Shown here: positions 25,423 through 33,217 of the stretch, piece by piece | How the letters are laid out: each line of letters begins with the position of its first letter | Numbering within the stretch: the stretch's first letter is position 1 | Origin: Bradyrhizobium sp. WBOS07 | Lineage (GTDB): Bacteria > Pseudomonadota > Alphaproteobacteria > Rhizobiales > Xanthobacteraceae | Reading direction: 5' to 3' | DNA: 64,000 bases | NCBI RefSeq assembly: GCF_024585165.1 | Contig: NZ_CP029008.1 | Span: forward strand, 434,001-498,000 | Made by a program: the position numbers and the translations under genes | The notes under the pieces: model-generated | What the model was told of the DNA's origin: nothing | What the model saw: the letters and a program-made list of their open reading frames with translations, nothing else | Databases searched by the model: none

Positions 25423-26921
25423 CGATAGACCCAGACTTCCGACAATTGCTTGTCGCCTTCGGTCAGAAACGCCCGTAGCTCGATCGGCTCGCCCTTGACC
25501 TGGCACTGGAAGCTCAACCGCCAGCCACCGGTGTAGGGATTGGGCTGCGTGACGATGTTCTTCACGTCCGACTTCTCCGCCGTCACCACGCCCTTGATCC
25601 TCGCAGGATCGATGCCTTTCAGATTGTCCCCGACCAGATCGAGGACGAACAAGCGGGCGTCTTCGCCCCTCGCGCCGATACCTGTGCGCGTGAAGCGGGC
25701 GAGTGAATGCGGCTTTGGGCTGTCCGGCCCCCAATGCAGCCGGTAGGTGTAGTTGTGTTCACCCCTGGCCTGCAGCGGGTTCTTCGGTCGCCAGAACGCG
25801 GCGATGTTGTCGTGGACCTCCTCTTTGGTCGGGATCTCGAACAGCATGACCCCGCCCTCGCCCCAGTCCCCGATCGGCTCCATCCAGAGACTTGGGCGCC
25901 TTTCGAAGCTGGATTCGATGTCCTGATAGGCAGCGAAGTTCCTCTCCCGCTGCATCAGGCCGAAGCCGCGCGGATTGAGATCCTGGAAGGTGCTGATCTG
26001 GAGATCACGGGGATTGCTGAGCGGCCGCCACAGGCTTTCGCCCTTGCCGTTGAAGATCGCGAGCCCGTCGGAATCGTGAACAGAGGGACGGAAATCGTCG
26101 ATGTCGTTGCGGTCGTTCGGGCCGTAGAAGAACATGCTGGTCATCGGCGCAAGGCCGGCCCGCTGCATCTCGACACGCGGGTAGACCGACATCTCGACGT
26201 CGAACACCGTTGTGTCCCCGGGCCGAACGGTGAATCGATAGCTCGCCGCGCAGCTCTTGCTGTCGAGCAGAGCATGGATCACCAGCGAGGTCGCACCCGG
26301 CGCCGGCCGCTCGAGCCAGAACGCCTTGAACAGCGGAAATTCCTCGCCCTTGGTTTCGCCGGTATCGATTGAGAGCCCCCGGGCGGAAAGCCCGTAAGTC
26401 TGCCCCTTGGCGACGGCGCGGAAGTAGCTCGCGCCCAGGAACACGCAGACCTCGTCGTAGTAGTCAGGGCGATTGATCGGCGCATGGATGCGGAAGCCGG
26501 CGAAGCCGAGATCGGTCTCCTCGAACGCCGCCACCTTCTCGCCGAAGGAAAAGTCTTCCTTGCGGTATTTGATCTCGCTGGCCTTTCCGTCCGCAACCTC
26601 GAAGATGTTCACCCGGTTCTTGTAGAAGAAGCCGCGATGGAAGAACTGCGCTTCGAACGGAAGATTCTTGCCGCGCCAGAGCGCGCGCTCGGGTAGGAAG
26701 CGGATCGAGCGGTACTGATCATAGTCGAGGTCCTTCAAGCCGCCCGGCAGCTTCTCGTCCGGCCCCTCGTACGGCTTGCTCGCCAGCATCCGCGCCAGGT
26801 CCCTCACGGTGGACGGCCCGAACGCATTGTCCGGCGGGGCAGCCAAACTGCGTCGGGAAGCAAGCAGCAAAGCCGGCAGCAACGCCGACCCTTGGACTAG
26901 CTGGCGTCGGTTCACGTGCAC
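25410..26921 (-). CDS. opgG: Glucan biosynthesis protein G/D, Tat-exported
   Basis: 503-residue periplasmic protein required with OpgH for glucan synthesis. Residues 1-27 form a Tat-type signal (NRRQLVQGSALLPALLLA), more like OpgD than E. coli OpgG, which is Sec-exported. The body carries the family segments YDQYRSIRFLPERALW, FYKNRVNIFEV, SYFRAVAKGQTYGLSARGL, FFYGPNDRND and MEPIGDWGEGGVMLFEIPT. First gene of the operon; the region upstream to 27205 has no gene. Confidence 0.93.
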   Translation of the reverse strand: MHVNRRQLVQGSALLPALLLASRRSLAAPPDNAFGPSTVRDLARMLASKPYEGPDEKLPGGLKDLDYDQYRSIRFLPERALWRGKNLPFEAQFFHRGFFYKNRVNIFEVADGKASEIKYRKEDFSFGEKVAAFEETDLGFAGFRIHAPINRPDYYDEVCVFLGASYFRAVAKGQTYGLSARGLSIDTGETKGEEFPLFKAFWLERPAPGATSLVIHALLDSKSCAASYRFTVRPGDTTVFDVEMSVYPRVEMQRAGLAPMTSMFFYGPNDRNDIDDFRPSVHDSDGLAIFNGKGESLWRPLSNPRDLQISTFQDLNPRGFGLMQRERNFAAYQDIESSFERRPSLWMEPIGDWGEGGVMLFEIPTKEEVHDNIAAFWRPKNPLQARGEHNYTYRLHWGPDSPKPHSLARFTRTGIGARGEDARLFVLDLVGDNLKGIDPARIKGVVTAEKSDVKNIVTQPNPYTGGWRLSFQCQVKGEPIELRAFLTEGDKQLSEVWVYRWAP

Positions 26922-27205
26922 TCCTCGCTACTGCTGCCGCGGCCAAGCAACGACCACCGCGCCCGTGAGTTCCACGCGCTCGCAAACAGCTCAGGGCAAA
27001 GGCAAAGCAACTCGCCCTGTTGATCCGCCTCGAAATCAACCGAGATTGACAGATATCGGCTATTCCGCGCGGTCATGGCCTCCATGGTGACCTTGCACTG
27101 TGTGCTAAACGTTGCCGCGCGGCGACTCTCAAGGGTGCCACGCAGAGACAGATCGCTGGACCCAAAACATCAATAGAATCAAGACGAGACAGCATTGACT
27201 TTCAT
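26922..27205. other. Gap upstream of opgG, no gene seen
   Basis: 284 nt of lower coding quality. It must hold the opgGH promoter. I see no integrase or transposase fragment, no strong palindrome and no clear known sigma-factor boxes. Confidence 0.5.
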
Positions 27206-27267
27206 AGGTCAATGCCGTCTGGCAGCACCATCCATCCTGCTGTGACCGTTGATTTATCGCGCATTCG
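27206..27267 (+). repeat. Direct repeat, right copy (att-like)
   Basis: 53 of 62 nt match the 3' end of tRNA-Thr and its flank (23041-23102). The sequence left of it is not tRNA-like, so this is an isolated 3' fragment rather than a second tRNA gene. Confidence 0.75.
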
Positions 27268-27307
27268 CGCCGGAGGGAGGGTAGGCCTGCGGAACACCGC
27301 GGCGTGC

Positions 27308-28435
27308 TCACGCCATGGCGGGGCGGCGGACAGCCTCACCGCGCAGCGGCAGCAACGAGGCACGGATCAGCCGCTGCGCCGGTTCTTCGAAATAGCGATA
27401 GGTGACATGCGACGCCAGCAGCGTGATGCCGATGAAGGTTGCGAAGAACGCGTCGTCGTAGATCGGGATCGGGACCTGCATCAGGGAAAAGCCCAGCACC
27501 ACCGCCAGCTGGATCGGGAAATGCAGCAGATAACTTGAATAGGTCACGTTGCCCGCCGCCTCGACGATTCGTTGAAGCCGGGCCGGCAGAGCGATGTCGC
27601 GCGAAAGACTATAGAGCAGCAGCGGCGTGCAGATCAGAAGCAGCAGCAAGCCGATCGATCGCAGCTGGCCGCCCATCAGCCAATATCCGCAGACCACGGC
27701 CACGACAGCGAGCCAGGCGGTGCCTTCGGCCGTCCGCGCACGAGCGGGCGAAGATTGCAGGGATTGGCGCGCCATCGCCGCGAGTCCGCCGACGTAGAAG
27801 TAGGTAAAGCAGTCCGCGACCTCTCCGGGAATCGTCAGGCAGACCGCGATCAGCGCCACATTGAGCCACCAGGAGCGGGTCGCCAGCAACAGCATGAAGA
27901 AGACGAAATAGACCAGCACCTCGACCGACACCGACCAGATCGGGCCGTTGAAGCTCAGCGCATCCTGCGACGTCGCGGTGCCGGCCATCACGAGCTGCAG
28001 CACGAAATGCGCGAGATCGTTGTTCTGATACACGAACGACGATCCATGCAGCCCGGCGTAGAGGGGCTGCAGCAGGGCCACGAGCAGGAGCGTGGCGAGG
28101 TGCAACGGGTAGAGCCGCGAGAAACGCAGGACGAAGAATTTCCAGCCGTCGAGCACCCGGTCGGCGATCACGTCGCGATACTTCCAGAAAAAGATGAAGC
28201 CGCTGATGCACCAGAAGACGCGGACCGCATAGGGCCCGCTCGCGTAGAATGGGGCGAGCAGCCAATAGAGCGGCAGTTGATCCTGGAGAAGCCCCACTTC
28301 CCTGTCGCCAACGAAGGCGAATTGGCGATAGTGAAACACCAGAATCGCGAACGCCGTCAGGAAGCGCAACAGCTCCAATCCGAGCAGCTTGTTCGCTCGC
28401 GCAGGAGCAATCGGCGGCGTTAGCTCGCCTTGCAT
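27308..28435 (-). CDS. Acyltransferase family 3 (OafA/OpgC-like)
   Basis: 375-residue polytopic membrane acyltransferase that would transfer acyl groups to a sugar or glycan. The family start LLGLELLRFLTAFAILVFHY with its catalytic-type histidine, GFIFFWKYRD, LRFSRLYPLHL and the late HVTYRYFEEPAQRLI are all present, with about ten membrane helices. ATG 28435 overlaps the SGNH hydrolase stop by 16 nt, so the longer frame from 28828 is rejected. Succinyl transfer to periplasmic glucan (OpgC role) is possible given opgGH next door, but the acceptor is unproven. Confidence 0.88.
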   Translation of the reverse strand: MQGELTPPIAPARANKLLGLELLRFLTAFAILVFHYRQFAFVGDREVGLLQDQLPLYWLLAPFYASGPYAVRVFWCISGFIFFWKYRDVIADRVLDGWKFFVLRFSRLYPLHLATLLLVALLQPLYAGLHGSSFVYQNNDLAHFVLQLVMAGTATSQDALSFNGPIWSVSVEVLVYFVFFMLLLATRSWWLNVALIAVCLTIPGEVADCFTYFYVGGLAAMARQSLQSSPARARTAEGTAWLAVVAVVCGYWLMGGQLRSIGLLLLLICTPLLLYSLSRDIALPARLQRIVEAAGNVTYSSYLLHFPIQLAVVLGFSLMQVPIPIYDDAFFATFIGITLLASHVTYRYFEEPAQRLIRASLLPLRGEAVRRPAMA

Positions 28436-29094
28436 GCGACGGATGCTCCCTGCAGGACGGCTTGATTCCACAGCTGATACCCGGCAGCGTTCAGATGCAC
28501 CCCGTCGATCGTGTGCGGCACCGGCATGGGCGGCAGCGCGGCAAAGGTCGCGCCGCCACGGCTGGCGAGTTCGGGCAAGGCGGAATTGTAGCTTTCGATC
28601 AGGCGCATCGCTTTCGCCTCCGCTTCGGCGGCCAGAGGCGGTGAAACCTCCAGTGGGGGGACCGCCAGCACGACAATGCGGGCTCTCGTCTCCGAAAGCT
28701 TCGCCAAGAGCGCGCTGTAGTTCGCCTTGAACTCCGGCAGATCGCGCGCAGCTCCGAGCGCGTCGTTGATACCCAGGGCCACCACGATCGCAGCGGCAGG
28801 CCTGCCGTCGAGCACATCCATCAACCAATTGCCGAGGTCGCTGGTGGTGGATGCGCCGCCCAGACCGGCATTGACGATGGCATGACCGCAGTGCTCGCGC
28901 GGCAGCGTTGCGGCTTCGACCAGGCTGTCACCGAGAACGATGATGGGATCGTCGACCCGGGCCAGCGTATAATGAAGGATGATCTGGCGGTTGCGTCGAT
29001 GCGATTCGAAGAACGCCTGCTTCTTGGCGACGGAGGTTCCCGCCGCAACAGCACCGATCAGCACGACGGCCAAGCCGATAAGTATCCTGTTCAT
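28420..29094 (-). CDS. SGNH/GDSL hydrolase
   Basis: 224 residues with a signal/anchor helix (NRILIGLAVVLIGAVAAG). SGNH blocks follow in order: VLGDSLVEAATL (Ser), NAGLGGASTTSDLG (Gly), VVALGINDALG (Asn) and TIDGVHLNAAGY (Asp/His). It is an exported esterase, typically acting on acylated glycans. The next gene is an acyltransferase overlapping by 16 nt, so the two are probably made together as an acylation/deacylation pair. ATG 29094 is chosen because the helix begins there. Confidence 0.85.
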   Translation of the reverse strand: MNRILIGLAVVLIGAVAAGTSVAKKQAFFESHRRNRQIILHYTLARVDDPIIVLGDSLVEAATLPREHCGHAIVNAGLGGASTTSDLGNWLMDVLDGRPAAAIVVALGINDALGAARDLPEFKANYSALLAKLSETRARIVVLAVPPLEVSPPLAAEAEAKAMRLIESYNSALPELASRGGATFAALPPMPVPHTIDGVHLNAAGYQLWNQAVLQGASVACKAS

Positions 29095-29249
29095 GTACCG
29101 GCTCGAAACGTGCCCAAGTTGAATTTCGACGTGCTGGGCTGCGTCGACCGAGCATCGCCTGCTCTTCGACGTCAACGGCGCCACGCAGGAGTGCCACACA
29201 AGATCACATCGCCGGCCCAATAAAATGCGATCAAATTGATGCAAAATGG

Positions 29250-29725
29250 AATGAATGCGTGCATCTGTCCGGTAGCATCATTCGCCTCGCGCCGACCGCG
29301 CATGGATCGGCGTTCTCGCGGCCCGAAACGCCCGAGTTTTGCTCCTCTCTTTCGCCCTCTCCAGTGAAGAGGGCGCAGGGAAGGCCGGGTGCCGACAGGC
29401 ACCCGCGGTCCGCTGCGCGAAATGCACACGCAGAAAGAACCGCACAGCAGCATACAGGTGGTGCCGATCACTCGGCCTTCCCTGCGCGATGGTCGGACGG
29501 CTTATGCCGTGCTCTCCCGGGAGCCGAACTTTCCTTCTGGCCTCCCTCGCCCCGCGAATTGCACAGGGACTACCCGCCCTGCCCGTCCCATCTCGTGCCG
29601 ACGCTGCCGCGTCCACCGCAAGCCCGGCTCGCGATCAAGACGACCTCGAGATCGCCCCTCTTGGTGAGCCGGGATGAGCGACACATACGCCAAAGCCGAA
29701 TTTCGGTAAAGGAGAATATTTTCGC
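29250..29725. repeat. Non-coding dispersed sequence, ORF-like in several frames
   Basis: About 475 nt with no convincing gene. It contains CTCTCCAGTGAAGAGGGCGC and GGGTGCCGACAGGCACCCG hairpins. Translated fragments (such as RCAKCTRRKNRT) resemble, from memory, spurious ORFs repeated across Bradyrhizobium genomes, so it is probably a decayed dispersed element. Confidence 0.45.
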
Positions 29726-29831
29726 GGCGGGGGCTTGACGGGGTATTGGGTGTTTTGCCCGACGGGTCGCTGCCGCTACGGTGCAGGACGATCGCGTATG
29801 GATGAGACGGGGACTGTTTGCGAGCTTGCTC

Positions 29832-29980
29832 CGCCTCTCCCGCTTGCGGGAGAGGCCGACGCGCTCGCAGAGCGCGGCGGGTGAGGGCTCTCGCCGCGCA
29901 GGGACGCCCTCCGTCGCTCTCAATAATCCCTGCGCGGAGCCACCCTCTCCCCAACCCTCCCCCGCAAGCGGGGGAGGGAG
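29832..29980. repeat. Palindromic intergenic repeat (class A), copy 1
   Basis: Left hairpin CGCCTCTCCCGCTTGCGGGA... and right hairpin CCTCCCCCGCAAGCGGGGGAGG flank GCGCTCGCAGAGCGCGGCGG. Nearly identical in layout to 40490-40640. Confidence 0.85.
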
Positions 29981-30056
29981 CCTACTGCCGATGCCGCACT
30001 AAGCGAAACCAGCCAAAACCCTGCCGGACTCTAACCATCCCATGTACGACCCGCCA

Positions 30057-30530
30057 TCAACCGTCACTCACCAGCCGCGCGGTGAACCGCTCGTCCGACC
30101 GGCGCAGGCGACGGCACAGCTCGCGGTTGATGTTCTGCAGGACGATCACATAGGCGTGGATGTCGGCCTTGTAGCAGGCGTAGAGATCGTGAGCGGTCAG
30201 CTCGTACAGCACCGTCGGCACCTCCGCGACCACCGTTGCCGAGCGATTCTGCATTTCGATCAGCGTCATCTCGCCGAAGAAATCGCCGCGCTCGAGAACG
30301 GAGATCGGGATGACGCGGCCCGAGCTCGCCCGCTTGCTTACCGCGAGCCGGCCGGACTTGACGATGAACATCGAGCGTCCCGGCTCGCCTTCCGCGACGA
30401 TGGTCGCGCCGGGCTCGAAGCGGCGCTCGGTCAGCATCGACACCAGGAGGTCGAGGCCTGGGTCCGACAGGCCGCCGAAGAACGGCGTCGCGAGCAGGAA
30501 CGCTTTCAGATCTGGGGCCGTGGCGTTCAT
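30057..30530 (-). CDS. Stand-alone cyclic-nucleotide-binding domain protein
   Basis: 157 residues: only a Crp-type cNMP-binding fold (RRFEPGATIVAEGEPGRSMF, GRVIPISVLERGDFFGEMTL, NRSATVVAEVPTVLYEL) and a C-terminal helix. There is no helix-turn-helix, so it is not a DNA-binding Crp/Fnr regulator in itself. It probably senses a nucleotide and acts through a partner. No partner gene is evident; the neighbours are repeats. Confidence 0.83.
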   Translation of the reverse strand: MNATAPDLKAFLLATPFFGGLSDPGLDLLVSMLTERRFEPGATIVAEGEPGRSMFIVKSGRLAVSKRASSGRVIPISVLERGDFFGEMTLIEMQNRSATVVAEVPTVLYELTAHDLYACYKADIHAYVIVLQNINRELCRRLRRSDERFTARLVSDG

Positions 30531-30575
30531 GACGCGAGGTTACGCCCCGTCGTCATTCGGGACAAGCTGAGCGAC

Positions 30576-30663
30576 GTAGCCCGGATGGAGCGCAGCGTAG
30601 TCCGGGGCCGTCGGCCGCGCCTACAGCGGTCCCGGATTACGCTTGCGCTCCATCCGGGCTACG
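30576..30663. repeat. REP-like palindrome (class C), copy 2
   Basis: Arms TAGCCCGGATGGAGCGCAGC and GCGCTCCATCCGGGCTA enclose a 40-nt centre. Matches the element at 20101-20188. Its right arm forms the last codons of the adjacent membrane-protein gene. Confidence 0.85.
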
Positions 30664-31287
30664 GCTCTCGCCGCGCAGCGACCGTCGCTTGCGCCACACC
30701 TTGAGGTCCATCATGACCTTGACGGTTGCCGCGACGACCAGCAGGCACAGCAGGGCCTTCGAGAACGTCTCCATCGTTCCCTCGATCAGGAGGCAATGGA
30801 CCACGCTGCCCACGACGATGACGATCGCCAGCGGCATGTGAATGAAGCGCCAAGTGCGCGGCCGCAGCTCGAGCCGCCGGCGCAGCAGGGCGAGGAGCGC
30901 GACAATGAAGATCGCCCACATCGCGGTCACGCCGAACGGCGAGAACGGCGTCGGCGACGAATAGGTCAGGGCGTCGATCATGTCGGGCGGACTGGTGATC
31001 CAGAGGCCGGCGACGTGGATCATGACGGCCAGCACCAGCGCGCCGCCGATCCAGCGGTGGGTCCGCCGGCCGCGATAGGCCGACAGCGGCGCCAGATATC
31101 CGCCGATCAGCAGCGGCTGCATCAGCACGAGACCGAGCGCGATGATCCCGGCGAAGCCGGCGAGGATGTAGACCGGATCGCGCCAGGCGAGCTGCTCGCT
31201 GGTCGCAGCCAGCGCAGTCGGCACGCCGATGGCCAAAGCCAGGGCGACCCAGATCAGGATCGCCCGTGCCGATTTCCATCCCGCCAT
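30637..31287 (-). CDS. Ferric-reductase-like membrane protein
   Basis: 216 residues with six or so predicted helices: AILIWVALALAIGVPTALA, DPVYILAGFAGIIALGLVLM, WIGGALVLAVMIHVAGLWI, GVTAMWAIFIVALLALL, FIHMPLAIVIVVGSVVHCLL and TFSKALLCLLVVAATVKVMM. Paired histidines in helices (MIHVAGLW, FIHMPLA, VVHCLLIEG) match a b-type haem, ferric-reductase-like domain. The last residues (SPDGAQA) are encoded by the REP palindrome, so the original C-terminus may have been altered. It lies 12 nt downstream of the Tat protein gene on the same strand. Confidence 0.78.
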   Translation of the reverse strand: MAGWKSARAILIWVALALAIGVPTALAATSEQLAWRDPVYILAGFAGIIALGLVLMQPLLIGGYLAPLSAYRGRRTHRWIGGALVLAVMIHVAGLWITSPPDMIDALTYSSPTPFSPFGVTAMWAIFIVALLALLRRRLELRPRTWRFIHMPLAIVIVVGSVVHCLLIEGTMETFSKALLCLLVVAATVKVMMDLKVWRKRRSLRGESRSPDGAQA

Positions 31288-31299
31288 CCGCGCGCCCGA

Positions 31300-31803
31300 T
31301 CAGGCCGGCTGCAGCACGAAATGCGCCTCGAGGCTGGTGTCCTTGGCGCTCCGCATCACCGGCCGCAGGAACACGGTTTTGAACTCACCGCTGTCATAGG
31401 CGAGATGGCCGTGCGGCTGGCCGAAGATCGGAATGATCTGCGGCATTTCCAGCCGGAACTTGCCGTCCTTGTCGGTGAGCGTGGCGCCGTGGCTGTGCGG
31501 CTCGTGCTCCCGGCCTTCGACCGTGTGCGCCCAGATCTGGATGCGCTGGCCGGCCAGCGGCGCGCCGTCGCCGGCGCGGCGCACGGTGCCGCTCATCCAG
31601 AAGCCGCCCTTGCCGATGCGATCGACGATCGCCGCGCCCTTGCGGTAATTGTTCGCCCCGCCCGACATCGATTCAGTGGGCGCGAGGCCGTTCGCATGGG
31701 CGGGCACCAGCAATCCGGAAACGCCGGTCGCGAAAACCCCGCTCGCCAGGACGGAGCCGCCGGCGACGAGGAGATTGCGGCGGTTGAATGCGACCATGGT
31801 CAT
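31300..31803 (-). CDS. Tat-exported intradiol dioxygenase-like protein
   Basis: 167 residues. A Tat signal (FNRRNLLVAGGSVLASGVFA) leads into a short beta-sandwich domain (FWMSGTVRRAGDGAPLAGQRIQIWAH-like, DKDGKFRLEMPQI, IPIFGQPHGHLAYD) that resembles the core of intradiol ring-cleavage dioxygenases. Only some of the usual Tyr/His iron ligands can be picked out, so enzyme activity is uncertain. GGAGGAATTGAC before ATG 31803 decides the start. With the downstream haem-type membrane protein it forms a two-gene operon. Confidence 0.7.
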   Translation of the reverse strand: MTMVAFNRRNLLVAGGSVLASGVFATGVSGLLVPAHANGLAPTESMSGGANNYRKGAAIVDRIGKGGFWMSGTVRRAGDGAPLAGQRIQIWAHTVEGREHEPHSHGATLTDKDGKFRLEMPQIIPIFGQPHGHLAYDSGEFKTVFLRPVMRSAKDTSLEAHFVLQPA

Positions 31804-31826
31804 GTCAATTCCTCCTGGACTCACGT

Positions 31827-31937
31827 GCCCCGGACGCGGTGCAGCACGCAGTGATGCGCCGCAGAGCCGGGGCCCACAATCGCGGCTTGGGTCCCGGCTC
31901 TGCGGCGCAGCGTTTCACGCTGCACCGCGTCCGGGAC
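31827..31937. repeat. Long inverted repeat (class D)
   Basis: Arms GCCCCGGACGCGGTGCAGC and GCTGCACCGCGTCCGGGAC with inner arms GCGCCGCAGAGCCGGGGCCC / GGTCCCGGCTCTGCGGCGC: a nearly complete 110-nt hairpin. The rest of the gap to 32152 shows no gene. Confidence 0.85.
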
Positions 31938-32152
31938 CCGCGACTGCCGTGCGATCGCTGTGCAAAAGATATAGTAGCAGCTCTGGAAACGCCCAGTTGC
32001 GACGACCGGCGCAATAACAGTGTCGTGAACGGGCACGGACCGCTCGAACGGCTTCGCCGGATGGCTCGAGCGGAGGTACCCGTCTGGCTCGTTCGACGAG
32101 ACGATCGGTTTCGCAAATGCCCTACCGATCCGGCGCACCGACACTACATGTG

Positions 32153-33190
32153 ATGGCAGCCCCTCCACCCGGTACCCCCCGCATGATCCCCTTCTCCGTG
32201 CTCGACCTCGCGCCGATTTGCCAGGGCGGCGATGCCGCGCAGGCGTTCCGCAATTCGCTCGACCTCGCCCGGCATGCGGAAGGCTGGGGCTACAAGCGGT
32301 TCTGGCTGGCCGAGCATCACAACATGACGGGGATCGCGAGCGCGGCGACATCCGTGGTGATCGCTCACATCGCTGGCGGCACCAGGACGATCCGCGTCGG
32401 CTCCGGCGGCATCATGCTGCCGAACCATTCGCCGCTGGTGATCGCCGAGCAGTTCGGCACGCTGGAATCGCTCTATCCCGGGCGGATCGATCTCGGGCTG
32501 GGGCGCGCGCCCGGCACCGACCAGTTCACCGCGCGGGCGCTGCGACGAGACCTTGCGACCACGTCCGAGAATTTTCCGCAGGACGTTTTGGAGCTGCAGG
32601 CGCTGCTCGGCGACGTGCAGCCGAACCAGGCGATCCGCGCCGTGCCCGGCATGGGCACCAAGGTGCCGCTGTGGATTTTGGGATCGAGCACCTTCGGCGC
32701 GCAGCTGGCGGCGATGCTGGGGCTGCCGTTCGCGTTCGCCTCGCATTTCGCGCCGCAGATGATGATGCCGGCGCTGCGCGAATATCGCGCGCGGTTCGAG
32801 CCGTCGGCGCAGCTCGCCAAGCCCTATGCGATGATTGGCGTCAACGTGTTCGCAGCAGACACGGACGAAGCGGCGCAGCGCATGTTCTCCTCGCTGCAGC
32901 AGGCGTTCATCAACCTGCGCCGCGGCACGCCGGGCCCGCTGCCGCCGCCGGTCGACGACATGGACGCGCTGTGGTCGCCGGCGGAGAAGGCCATGGTCGG
33001 CCAGTCGCTGTCCTGCACCGCGGTCGGCTCGCCCGATGTGGTCGAAGCCAAGCTGAAGGTGCTGATCGCCGAGACCGGCGCGGACGAATTGATCACCACC
33101 GGGCAGATCTACGATCATGCCGCACGGCTGCGCTCGTTCGAGATCGCGGCCGAGGTGCGGGACCGGATCGCGAAACAACCGGTCGCGTGA
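32153..33190 (+). CDS. LLM-class flavin-dependent oxidoreductase
   Basis: 345 residues of the bacterial luciferase-like family, group with typical starts [21 protein letters not shown]. Further signatures are [42 protein letters not shown] and [15 protein letters not shown]. These FMN- or F420-using enzymes oxidise diverse substrates; the specific one is unknown. ATG 32183 is a good alternative start as no clear ribosome site marks either. Confidence 0.88.
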   Translation: MAAPPPGTPRMIPFSVLDLAPICQGGDAAQAFRNSLDLARHAEGWGYKRFWLAEHHNMTGIASAATSVVIAHIAGGTRTIRVGSGGIMLPNHSPLVIAEQFGTLESLYPGRIDLGLGRAPGTDQFTARALRRDLATTSENFPQDVLELQALLGDVQPNQAIRAVPGMGTKVPLWILGSSTFGAQLAAMLGLPFAFASHFAPQMMMPALREYRARFEPSAQLAKPYAMIGVNVFAADTDEAAQRMFSSLQQAFINLRRGTPGPLPPPVDDMDALWSPAEKAMVGQSLSCTAVGSPDVVEAKLKVLIAETGADELITTGQIYDHAARLRSFEIAAEVRDRIAKQPVA

Positions 33191-33217
33191 GCCCGGTCCG
33201 CCTCGCCTCGCGGCCGC

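Noticed and set aside
23110-25428. 772-codon open frame on the plus strand
   Set aside because: Mirror of opgH; low-complexity and without motifs.
29267-29290. Possible third att-like copy (CTGTCCGGTAGCATCATTCG)
   Set aside because: Only about 14 of 21 positions match the repeat core, too weak to support a larger island.
29250-29725. Small proteins encoded in several overlapping frames
   Set aside because: Frames on both strands are similar in length, lack ribosome sites and known domains, and look like a decayed dispersed element.
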